7,594 nucleotides of DNA from an uncultured bacterium (GTDB lineage Bacteria > Gemmatimonadota > Gemmatimonadetes > Longimicrobiales > RSA9). How positions within the stretch are numbered: the first letter of the stretch is position 1; each line of letters opens with the position of its first letter. A model generated the notes under the pieces. That model was not told where the DNA came from, ran no database searches, and saw only the letters and a program-made list of their open reading frames with translations. Location: positions 1 through 7,594 of the forward strand of contig CALKIP010000050.1 in the NCBI GenBank assembly GCA_937995995.1. Reading direction: 5' to 3'. This document shows positions 1-5,245 of the stretch, in pieces. Made by a program: the position numbers and the translations under genes.

Positions 1-67
1 TGCCGGCGGCCACCCCGGCACCCCCCTCGCCGAGCGACCCTGGACCGCAGGCGCGGGACGGTCCGCG

Positions 68-784
68 ATGCAACGGCGGAAGCTCGCCCCGTCCGCCATC
101 CTGCTCGATGTGGATGGCACCCTGATCGCCACCCAACGGCTCTACATCGAATGCTACCGTCAGGCCGTGCTCCCGTACGTGGGCCGTGAGCTCACGCGCG
201 AGGAGATCCTGGCGCTACGGCCACGCTCAGAACTGCGCTTCCTGCGCGATGTGGTCGGCCGGGAGCGTTTGGCCGCATGCCTCGAAGACTTCCACCGGGC
301 CTACGATCGGCTGCACGACGAGCATTTCGAAGGGATCTACGACGGCGTGCGCGAGATGCTCGCCGGGTTGCGCCAGGGCGGGTTTCCACTCGGGATCGTG
401 ACCGGCAAGAGCCGCCGCTCGTGGGAGTCGACGCGGGTGCGCGCCGAACTCGAGCCGTTCGACGTCCTCGTCTTCGATGACGATGTCGACGAGCCGAAGC
501 CCGACCCGCAAGGGCTGCGGCTCGCACTGGAGCGTCTCGGCACGGATCCCGACGGCGTCGTCTACCTGGGGGATTCGCTCAGCGACGTGGAGGCGGCCGC
601 CGCCGCAGGACTACGGCCGGCCGCGGCGCTGTGGGCCAGGAAGGCCGAGAACCGGGCGGCGTTCCTCGAACGTATCGCGCCGTACAATGCACCGGCGTTC
701 GCCACGCCCGGCGACTTCGTGCGCTGGGTCCGCGAGGGCGGCCGCCCGCAGTCCGCGCCGGTGCCGGCGCAGGGCGGCAGCTAA
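68..784 (+). CDS. HAD-superfamily hydrolase, phosphoglycolate phosphatase-like
   Basis: A soluble 238-residue phosphatase of the haloacid dehalogenase fold that probably dephosphorylates a small phosphometabolite in the cytoplasm. All four HAD motifs are visible: motif I DVDGTL with nucleophile D14 and acid/base D16, motif II T112 in GIVTGK, motif III K144 in EPKPDP, and motif IV GDSLSD with D169 and D173. A helical cap lies at about residues 20-95 between motifs I and II, which places it in the Gph/beta-phosphoglucomutase-like subclass I. Length is normal for the family. The ATG at 68 sits about 13 residues before motif I, as is usual, but the frame is open back to the window edge and only a weak GGACGG lies upstream, so an earlier start cannot be excluded. 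The C-terminal tail, roughly residues 222-238, is Pro/Gly/Ala-rich. The fold is certain. The substrate is not readable from sequence. Confidence 0.93.
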   Translation: MQRRKLAPSAILLDVDGTLIATQRLYIECYRQAVLPYVGRELTREEILALRPRSELRFLRDVVGRERLAACLEDFHRAYDRLHDEHFEGIYDGVREMLAGLRQGGFPLGIVTGKSRRSWESTRVRAELEPFDVLVFDDDVDEPKPDPQGLRLALERLGTDPDGVVYLGDSLSDVEAAAAAGLRPAAALWARKAENRAAFLERIAPYNAPAFATPGDFVRWVREGGRPQSAPVPAQGGS

Positions 785-816
785 GAGGCGGCGTCTGAGG
801 AGCGGCGCCTAGTGGA

Positions 817-846
817 GCGCCTCCTAGAGGGGCGCCTCCTAGAGGG
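817..846. repeat. 15-bp tandem direct repeat, two perfect copies
   Basis: The unit GCGCCTCCTAGAGGG occurs twice head to tail (817-831 and 832-846). It is preceded at 805-816 by a degenerate copy, GCGCCTAGTGGA, that lacks three bases. The unit contains the short complementary arms CCTC and GAGG, so each copy could form a small hairpin. The repeat lies in the 217-bp gap between the convergent HAD and DUF411 genes and encodes nothing recognisable. It may be a slippage product. No function is apparent. Confidence 0.75.
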
Positions 847-894
847 GCGGCGGAGCGCCGGGAGGTGGTGGCGCGCCAGGTCGCCGGTATGCGC

Positions 895-934
895 GAGAAC
901 GGGGCGCTGTCCAGAGTGGCAGCGCCCCGTTCTC
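895..934. terminator. Perfect 15-bp-stem hairpin between convergent genes
   Basis: The arms GAGAACGGGGCGCTG (895-909) and CAGCGCCCCGTTCTC (920-934) are perfectly complementary around a 10-base loop. It sits 110 bp after the stop of the HAD gene and 67 bp after the stop of the convergent DUF411 gene, so it is best read as a shared bidirectional terminator. Neither side carries a T tract, so it would be an atypical intrinsic terminator, or alternatively a barrier to RNA decay. The structure is certain and the function is inferred from position. Confidence 0.65.
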
Positions 935-1001
935 ACATTCACGTCGGGCCATCGGTCGACTTCATGGGGAGCGGCCTGGAACGGCGCGCCCCACGATCGT
1001 C

Positions 1002-1538
1002 TCACCGGCTGTCGTAGACCCGCGTCCTGCCGTCCCGATCGAAGGCGAGGATGTCGTAACGCTCACGGTACGGGCCCTCCATCCCGGGCGAGCCCATCGG
1101 CATCCCGGGCACGGCGATGCCTACCACCTGGGGCCGCTCCTCGAGCAGCCGCCGCATCACGTCCGCCGGCACGTGTCCCTCGACGACGTAGCCATCGACG
1201 ATCGCGGTGTGGCAGGAGGAGAGCTTGCCCGGCACGCCGGACATCGCCTTGACCTGGGCCATGTCACGCGTGTCGTGCGTCTCGACCTCGAAGCCGTGCT
1301 CGCGGATGTGATCCACCCATTTGTTGCAGCAGCCGCACGTCGGGCTCTTGTAGACGACGACCTTCGCCGCCTCTTCGGCCACGGACGCCGTACTCGCTGT
1401 CGTGGTCGCAGCCTCGAGTGGCAGTGCAGCCACTTCGGTGGGCGTTGCGGCCCCGCCGGCGTCGCGGCCGGATACCCAGAGTGCGGCACCCGCGGCCAGG
1501 ACGGCCAGGAAGATCGGGAGTACAACTTTCGTCTTCAT
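1002..1538 (-). CDS. DUF411 family exported metal-binding protein
   Basis: A 178-residue exported protein of the DUF411 family, whose members are usually linked to copper or other metal handling in the periplasm. Residues 1-24 form a signal peptide or membrane anchor (MKTK, then a hydrophobic stretch ending AALWVSG), followed by an Ala/Thr-rich linker to about residue 56. The thioredoxin-like DUF411 domain fills about 59-175. It carries the CxCC metal-site motif SPTCGCC (C68, C70, C71), a second cluster SSCH (C109, H110) and H122 in EGHVP. Near the end are a Met-rich stretch PGMPMGSPGM (M146, M148, M153) and the family's typical C-terminal YDILAFDRDG. The frame extends upstream, but ATG 1538 is chosen because the signal peptide starts there and GAAGGGG lies 8 bases before it. 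It lies downstream of the sensor kinase on the same strand and appears to have its own promoter. The exact metal is not readable. Confidence 0.93.
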   Translation of the reverse strand: MKTKVVLPIFLAVLAAGAALWVSGRDAGGAATPTEVAALPLEAATTTASTASVAEEAAKVVVYKSPTCGCCNKWVDHIREHGFEVETHDTRDMAQVKAMSGVPGKLSSCHTAIVDGYVVEGHVPADVMRRLLEERPQVVGIAVPGMPMGSPGMEGPYRERYDILAFDRDGRTRVYDSR

Positions 1539-1546
1539 TCGTCCAA

Positions 1547-1553
1547 CCCCTTC
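1547..1553 (-). promoter_or_regulatory. Ribosome binding site of the DUF411 gene
   Basis: GAAGGGG lies 8 bases upstream of ATG 1538. It supports this start over the in-frame upstream extension, which reads as non-coding and would bury the signal peptide. Confidence 0.6.
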
Positions 1554-1575
1554 GGTTTCGTTAACAGCGCCGAAC

Positions 1576-1604
1576 AGTATACACCGGTGGGGCGCGGATG
1601 GCAC
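1576..1604 (-). promoter_or_regulatory. Candidate sigma-70-like promoter of the DUF411 gene
   Basis: On the minus strand a TATACT hexamer (1581-1576, five of six bases matching TATAAT) is preceded directly by TG. A GTGCCA hexamer (1604-1599, four of six matching TTGACA) lies 17 bases upstream. This would give a leader of roughly 30 nt that contains the ribosome binding site. The promoter lies in the 169-bp gap after the kinase gene, so the DUF411 gene need not depend on kinase transcription. Confidence 0.5.
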
Positions 1605-1707
1605 GTCCGGCGCTCCTCCATTCGTCATCGCACCGGCAGCGGTTCGGCGCCCCTTCACTCCCGCGCCTCCACGCACGTTCCGGTGCTGAAATCACCAGAG
1701 CCGAGAT

Positions 1708-3516
1708 TCAGGCCCGAGAATCCTCGTGTGCGTAGGGGTGCATCGGCACGCTGACCGTGAAAGTGCTGCCCTGGCCCGGTTCGCTCTCCACGGTGATGTC
1801 ACCGCCAATGCTGCGCATGAGGCGGCGCGCGATGCTGAGTCCGAGGCCGGCACCGCCGGCGCGGCGGGTGGACGTTTCCTCGACCTGCCAGAAGGGGTCG
1901 AAGATCCGTTCCAGATGCCGGTCCGAGATGCCGATCCCACTATCCCGGATCCGGATCCGCACGGTCTCACCCGCCACGTCGGCTTCGACCGTGATTTTAC
2001 CGTGCTCGGTGAAGCGAACGGCGTTGGTCATCACGTGCAGCAGCGCCTGGTGCACCCGGGGCGAGTCCGTCACCAGCGGAATCCTCCGGTCGGGGAGGCG
2101 GACCGAGAAGTCCAGCCCCCGCTCCGTCGCCACCGGTTCGACGAGGTCGGCCGAGCGGCGCACGAGCTGTTGAAGCTCGACCCGCTCACTCCCGATACGG
2201 TCCCTGCCGGTCTCCATACGGGTGTAGGTCAGGATCTCGTCGATGAGAATCAGCAGACGCTGCGCACTGTCCTGGACCCGCGACAGGTGCTTGCGCTGCT
2301 TGGGGGTGAGCGGCCCCGACAATTCGTCGTGGAGCAGGTCCGCGTACCCCATGATCGTGTTGAGCGGGGTACGCAGTTCGTGGCTGATGAGGGCGAGGAA
2401 CTCGGTCCTGGCCTCGTTCGCGATCAGGGCCGCCTCGTAGAGCCGGGAATTCTCGATCGACAGCGCCGTGCGCCGCGCCACCTCCGCGGCGAAATCCAGG
2501 TCCACGGATGTGTAGCGACGCAGCGGATCCGTGGAGACGAGGGTGAGTACGCCGAAGGTCTGGTCGCGTGCCGTGATCGGCGCCATGATGACCGATCGCG
2601 GGTGCACGTGCTCCAGGAGTTGCAGGTAGGATGGGCTGCGCTCGAGTGTGCGCCTCCAGGTGCTGCCGGTCCGGGAGATCAGCCGCGGGAGCCCGGTCCG
2701 TATCACCTCCGCGAAAAGCTCGTCCTCAGGACTCGGCGGGGTGCCCCTCGCCTCGACCAACCACTCCGCGGCGTCCGGCACCTGGCAAGCGATCGCTGCG
2801 CGCCACGGCCTGCCTGCCTCCTCGACCAGGTCCACCACGCAGATGTCGGCCAACCAGGGGACGGCCAGGTCGGCGACGGCCTGAAGCGTGCCGTCTTGTT
2901 CCAGTGAATCGGCGAGGATCCGCCCGATTTCCGAGAGGAAGCGCTGGGACTCCTCCGTACGCTTGCGCTCCGTGATGTCGCGGCCGTTGTAGACTACGCC
3001 ACGTACGGCAGGGTTGTGAAGAAGGTTTTTGCCGATGCCCTCCAGGAGGCGCCAGCCGCCACGCTTGTGAAGCGCCCTGAACTCGATCCGGAGCGTAGTG
3101 CCCGGTTGCTCGAGCACCGCATCGAACGCCTCGCGGATCCGCTCGACATCGTCGGGGTGGATAAGGTCGAAGGCGTTCCTGCCGACCAGGTCCTCGGGCG
3201 CGTAACCCGTCAGGCGCTGGATCGATGGACTCTCGTAGACGATCGTGCCGTCCGCGTCCAACACGGTGATGACGTCGACCGTATTCTCGATCAGCGAACG
3301 GAAACGCTGCTCGCTTTGCTCGAGTTCGGCACTCCGACGCTCGCGCTCCGCCTGCTCGCCGACCCGTCGCTCCGCCGATCCCGACGTCTCCTGCTCGACC
3401 GGAACAGAACCCCGCCGGATCGGCTCGTTGGCTCGATCTTGCGCCGGTCGTCGCCCCTCGTCGGGCGCGTCCGCGTCGTTCGTGTCCGACGGCGCTCGCA
3501 CGTTTTCCTCCCACAT
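1708..3516 (-). CDS. Soluble PAS-GAF sensor histidine kinase
   Basis: A 602-residue cytoplasmic sensor kinase with no membrane segment. The order is: a charged, probably disordered N-terminus (1-45); a short coiled coil (about 50-72); a PAS/PAC domain (about 69-188) with the typical GYAPEDLVG and HPDD motifs; a GAF domain (about 192-358); a HisKA dimerisation domain with phospho-acceptor H379 in SHELRTPL; and a HATPase_c domain (about 475-592). The ATPase shows the N box with N498 in MTNAVRF, the G1 box DSGIGIS (D525), the F box FDPFW (539-543) and the G2 box GAGLGLS (555-561). All catalytic residues are present, so it should be active. ATG 3516 is chosen because GGTGAG lies 9 bases upstream and the longer GTG start at 3630 falls inside the presumed promoter. 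There is no receiver or DNA-binding domain. The nearest partner is the divergent receiver-like gene at 3905. The ligand is unknown. Confidence 0.95.
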   Translation of the reverse strand: MWEENVRAPSDTNDADAPDEGRRPAQDRANEPIRRGSVPVEQETSGSAERRVGEQAERERRSAELEQSEQRFRSLIENTVDVITVLDADGTIVYESPSIQRLTGYAPEDLVGRNAFDLIHPDDVERIREAFDAVLEQPGTTLRIEFRALHKRGGWRLLEGIGKNLLHNPAVRGVVYNGRDITERKRTEESQRFLSEIGRILADSLEQDGTLQAVADLAVPWLADICVVDLVEEAGRPWRAAIACQVPDAAEWLVEARGTPPSPEDELFAEVIRTGLPRLISRTGSTWRRTLERSPSYLQLLEHVHPRSVIMAPITARDQTFGVLTLVSTDPLRRYTSVDLDFAAEVARRTALSIENSRLYEAALIANEARTEFLALISHELRTPLNTIMGYADLLHDELSGPLTPKQRKHLSRVQDSAQRLLILIDEILTYTRMETGRDRIGSERVELQQLVRRSADLVEPVATERGLDFSVRLPDRRIPLVTDSPRVHQALLHVMTNAVRFTEHGKITVEADVAGETVRIRIRDSGIGISDRHLERIFDPFWQVEETSTRRAGGAGLGLSIARRLMRSIGGDITVESEPGQGSTFTVSVPMHPYAHEDSRA

Positions 3517-3590
3517 CGGCAGTGACTCACCGCTGTGCGACGTGTGGAATCGCGCACTGAAGATCGTTAGGGCGCACCAGGGTTGATCGC

Positions 3591-3630
3591 GTGTATGCAG
3601 TATAACGGATTCGAACGGTCGTGCATACAC
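3591..3630. promoter_or_regulatory. Inverted repeat, candidate operator over the kinase promoter
   Basis: GTGTATGCA (3591-3599) and its exact reverse complement TGCATACAC (3622-3630) are separated by 22 bases, which puts the arm centres 31 bp apart, about three helical turns. One arm abuts the kinase -10 box and the other covers its -35 position. This geometry suits a dimeric or looping regulator. The repeat is seen directly and the operator role is inferred. Confidence 0.5.
3599..3627 (-). promoter_or_regulatory. Candidate promoter of the sensor kinase gene
   Basis: On the minus strand a TATACT hexamer (3604-3599) matches five of six -10 bases. The -35 position 17 bases upstream reads TATGCA and matches only three of six, so the promoter may need an activator. 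The leader would be about 75 nt. The hexamer is identical to that proposed for the DUF411 gene. Confidence 0.45.
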
Positions 3631-3679
3631 CCCTCGACGGAATCGACGAGTGCCGCGACCCCGTCGTCACACCGCGCCC

Positions 3680-3732
3680 GTTGAAGGGAGAAGGGAGGGG
3701 GACAGACGCGCGCCGCTCCTTTCAACTGTCCC
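3680..3732 (+). other. Two interleaved complementary stems, possible pseudoknot or switch
   Basis: Stem A pairs GTTGAAGGGAG (3680-3690) with CTCCTTTCAAC (3716-3726), 11 positions with one G-T wobble. Stem B pairs GGGACAG (3699-3705) with CTGTCCC (3726-3732), seven perfect positions. The arms alternate A-B-A'-B', and A' and B' share base 3726, so the stems form either an H-type pseudoknot or mutually exclusive folds. If transcribed on the plus strand this would be in the leader of the receiver-like gene. Transcription is not shown. Confidence 0.35.
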
Positions 3733-3904
3733 TTGCATCGAGGCAGGCCGGCGCACACACTGCGTGCGACCGCCTGCCCGACCGCCACCCGGCCGCCACC
3801 AGGCCGCGGACCATGATGGGACCACGACCGGGGGCCAACGCCTGTTCTCGAGGGGGCGTGACCGGGTCATCGACGCCGCCAACGAACCGTACACCGCCAT
3901 CGTC

Positions 3905-4249
3905 ATGGAGCGAAGCAGCCCCGTCCGAATCGCCGTGGTCGCCACGGATGAATGTATTGGCCGGCTGCTCGAGGACTTCCTTGCAGTCTCCGGTTGGGGG
4001 GCTGTGACGCTCGACCCGAAAGTCGGTGTGCGGGAGTTGGAGCGGATCGAGGGCTGCTCGCTGGTGTTGTGCGATCTGGACCTGCACCCGTCGAAGCTGG
4101 AGGTGGTGCGACGGGGGGGAGTACCGTTGATTGGCTTCAGCAGCTCGTTGCCACTGCGGGATGTGCACATTCCCGCCGATGTGGCCGCCGCCTTCGAACT
4201 CCCCCCGAACTGGGCCGAGCTGCGCGCCCTGATCCGGTCCGTTCTGTGA
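3905..4249 (+). CDS. Stand-alone receiver-like (degenerate CheY-type) protein
   Basis: A 114-residue single-domain protein whose alternating strand-helix pattern fits a response-regulator receiver. Strand 1 is VRIAVVATDE, with acidic D15/E16 at its end. Strand 3 is SLVLCDLDL, with D57 where the phospho-acceptor Asp normally sits. Strand 4 is VPLIGFSSS, with Ser at the Thr/Ser position. The usual Lys after strand 5 is missing: the equivalent stretch reads AFELPPNWAEL. The length is normal for a bare receiver, and no output domain follows. ATG 3905 is chosen because the domain starts just after it. It lacks a clear ribosome binding site, so the start is the weakest in the window. The gene is divergent from the sensor kinase and a plausible but unconventional partner for it. 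Pairwise similarity to true receivers looks low, so this is a fold-level call. Confidence 0.65.
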   Translation: MERSSPVRIAVVATDECIGRLLEDFLAVSGWGAVTLDPKVGVRELERIEGCSLVLCDLDLHPSKLEVVRRGGVPLIGFSSSLPLRDVHIPADVAAAFELPPNWAELRALIRSVL

Positions 4250-4333
4250 GTGGGTGACTACAGGGGCGGGGAACGCTTTTTCACCTCTTCACCCGATCGC
4301 CCAGGCATCCTGTCCGCGAAGCGGGGCCGTGGC

Positions 4334-4363
4334 TGGAGTCTTTCCCCGCGTCCGGTGTAGAAT
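4334..4363 (+). promoter_or_regulatory. Candidate promoter of fxsA
   Basis: TAGAAT (4358-4363) matches five of six -10 bases and is preceded directly by TG. The block CCGGTGTA at 4352-4359 is identical to the one leading into the DUF411 -10 box. The -35 position is weak: TGGAGT at 4334-4339 with an 18-base spacer. The leader would be about 25 nt. Confidence 0.45.
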
Positions 4364-4384
4364 ACGGGGTAGGCAATTTCCAAC

Positions 4385-4389
4385 GGGAG
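4385..4389 (+). promoter_or_regulatory. Ribosome binding site selecting the TTG start of fxsA
   Basis: GGGAG lies 6 bases upstream of TTG 4396. No in-frame ATG or GTG exists at the expected family N-terminus, so this site decides the start. Confidence 0.6.
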
Positions 4390-4395
4390 TTTGTA

Positions 4396-4794
4396 TTGCT
4401 CGGCAGATTGTTCCTATTCTTCGTGGCGGTCCCGCTGATCGAGCTCGCGATTCTGGTCCAGCTCGGTACGGTGATCGGCGTATGGCCGACGATCGGGCTC
4501 GTTCTCGTGACGGGCGGGCTCGGTGCGTGGCTGGCGCGGACCCAGGGTGCGCACATCCTGGGTGAGATCCAGGCGGATCTGAGTGCGGGCCGCATGCCCG
4601 CGGGGCACATGCTCGATGGTTTGATGATCCTGATCGGCGGGGTGGCGCTGCTGGCGCCGGGGCTGCTCGGTGACGTCTTCGGCGTGGTGCTCCTCCTCCC
4701 GCCGACGCGGGCGTGGTTCAAGCGTGTCCTGCGTCGGCGGATGGAGCGGATGATCCAGACGGGTCAGGTGAACTTCACGATGATGATCCGTTGA
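4396..4794 (+). CDS. fxsA: FxsA family inner-membrane protein
   Basis: A 132-residue membrane protein of the FxsA family. The E. coli member is known for relieving F-plasmid exclusion of phage T7 when overproduced, and the native role of the family is not settled. Family marks are the N-terminal LFLFFVAVPLIELAIL with its conserved Pro-Leu-(I/L)-Glu, the GxxGAWLARTQG turn (about 41-51), and the loop with small residues leading into LIGGVALLAPGLLGDVFG (about 79-96). Membrane segments are at about 4-22, 26-46 and 73-101. A basic C-terminal tail, WFKRVLRRRMER, is predicted to lie in the cytoplasm. Length is slightly short of the family norm but complete. Translation starts at TTG, supported by GGGAG and by the family N-terminus. 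It ends 13 bp before the stop of the convergent ArsC-like gene. Confidence 0.92.
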   Translation: MLGRLFLFFVAVPLIELAILVQLGTVIGVWPTIGLVLVTGGLGAWLARTQGAHILGEIQADLSAGRMPAGHMLDGLMILIGGVALLAPGLLGDVFGVVLLLPPTRAWFKRVLRRRMERMIQTGQVNFTMMIR

Positions 4795-4809
4795 GGCGCT
4801 GCATCGCCT
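4794..4809. terminator. Small hairpin spanning the two convergent stop codons
   Basis: AGGCG (4794-4798) and CGCCT (4805-4809) pair around a 6-base loop. The stem uses the last base of the fxsA stop and two bases of the ArsC-like stop. With five pairs and no T tract it is a weak candidate for a shared terminator in a 13-bp gap. Confidence 0.25.
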
Positions 4810-5164
4810 AGAGGATCTCTTCGACCTTCTCGGGCGGCCGGGCGAGGACGGCGCGGTCGCCACGTTCGACGATGGGGCGCTGCACGAGCGTCGGGTGCTC
4901 GGCCATGGCGTCCAGGATCTCGTCGTCGGTGGCATCGGGCCGTCCGAGGTCGAGCGTCTTGTAGATCTCTTCGCGCTTTCGGAGCAGTTCCCGTGGGGAG
5001 ATCCCCATCTTCCGGGTGAGCTCCACCAGCTTCTCTCTCGAAATCGGATCGATGGTGTAATCGATCGCGTCGAACTCGATGCCGCGCTCACGCAGCATGC
5101 GCGAGAGTCGGCGGCACGTGGTGCACGTCGGCTTCTCGTAGACGACGATGCGCTCTTCGCTCAT
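4808..5164 (-). CDS. ArsC/Spx-fold thiol protein (arsenate reductase family)
   Basis: A 118-residue cytoplasmic protein of the ArsC/Spx/YffB family with a thioredoxin-like fold. The N-terminal strand IVVYEKPTC leads to C14-T-T-C17-R18. C14 aligns with the catalytic Cys of E. coli ArsC, and C17 adds a CxxC pair as in Spx-type and many thioredoxin-dependent members. From my memory of E. coli ArsC, its three oxyanion-binding Arg residues have counterparts here: R62 in RELLRK, R96 in QRPIV and R109 in ARPPEK. Length is full. ATG 5164 is preceded by a very strong ribosome binding site. It lies 81 bp downstream of the AMIN-like lipoprotein gene on the same strand with no obvious promoter between, so co-transcription is likely. 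Arsenate reduction is possible, but no arsenite pump or ArsR regulator is in the window, so a general thiol-reductase role is as likely. Confidence 0.92.
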   Translation of the reverse strand: MSEERIVVYEKPTCTTCRRLSRMLRERGIEFDAIDYTIDPISREKLVELTRKMGISPRELLRKREEIYKTLDLGRPDATDDEILDAMAEHPTLVQRPIVERGDRAVLARPPEKVEEIL

Positions 5165-5172
5165 CGCTCGAT

Positions 5173-5184
5173 CCCTCCTCCTCG
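5173..5184 (-). promoter_or_regulatory. Strong ribosome binding site of the ArsC-like gene
   Basis: The minus strand reads CGAGGAGGAGGG, ending 8 bases before ATG 5164. It contains overlapping GGAGG cores and is the strongest such site in the window, suggesting efficient translation even as a downstream operon gene. Confidence 0.7.
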
Positions 5185-5245
5185 TATCGTCGGTTCCACG
5201 GGGTGCGGCCCCTCGCGAGTCGTCGTGGCGACGCCCTACCCGTCA

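Larger units (their letters stand above)
3517..3904. other. 388-bp divergent intergenic region
   Basis: This stretch separates the kinase start from the receiver-like start. The first part (3517-3598) is the presumed kinase leader. Around 3591-3630 lie the kinase promoter and a long-range inverted repeat. At 3680-3732 there are two interleaved stems. The rest, about 3733-3904, is GC-rich with no motif I can name. An open frame from 3650 runs in phase into the receiver-like gene, but its first 85 residues are Arg/Pro-rich and read as non-coding. A TATAAC hexamer on the plus strand (3601-3606) overlaps the kinase -10 box, so transcription in both directions from one spot is possible. No good plus-strand -35 box is spaced to it. 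Confidence 0.6.

Noticed and set aside
1..67. Possible end of another gene before the HAD phosphatase.
   Set aside because: All three plus frames are open in this short Pro/Arg-rich stretch and none shows a motif, so no gene can be supported.
1577..1582. GTATAC palindrome in the DUF411 promoter as an operator.
   Set aside because: Symmetry does not extend beyond six bases and the hexamer is explained by the -10 box.
1726..2907. A 393-residue open frame on the plus strand opposite the histidine kinase.
   Set aside because: It is antisense to well-conserved PAS/GAF/HisKA/HATPase coding sequence. Its composition is Arg/Gly/His/Pro-rich with no domain, as expected for a stop-poor shadow frame in GC-rich DNA.
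3517..3630. A 38-residue N-terminal extension of the kinase from GTG 3630.
   Set aside because: It would place the start codon inside the inverted repeat and upstream of the proposed -10 box. ATG 3516 has a usable ribosome binding site.
3650..3904. An in-frame 85-residue N-terminal extension of the receiver-like protein.
   Set aside because: The extension is Arg/Pro-rich with no secondary-structure pattern, and the receiver-like fold starts just after ATG 3905, so it reads as non-coding leader.
4261..4302. Possible intrinsic terminator with a T run (CTTTTT) after the receiver-like gene.
   Set aside because: Only a 3-bp stem precedes the T run, and the longer GGGCG/CGCCC pairing encloses the T run rather than preceding it.
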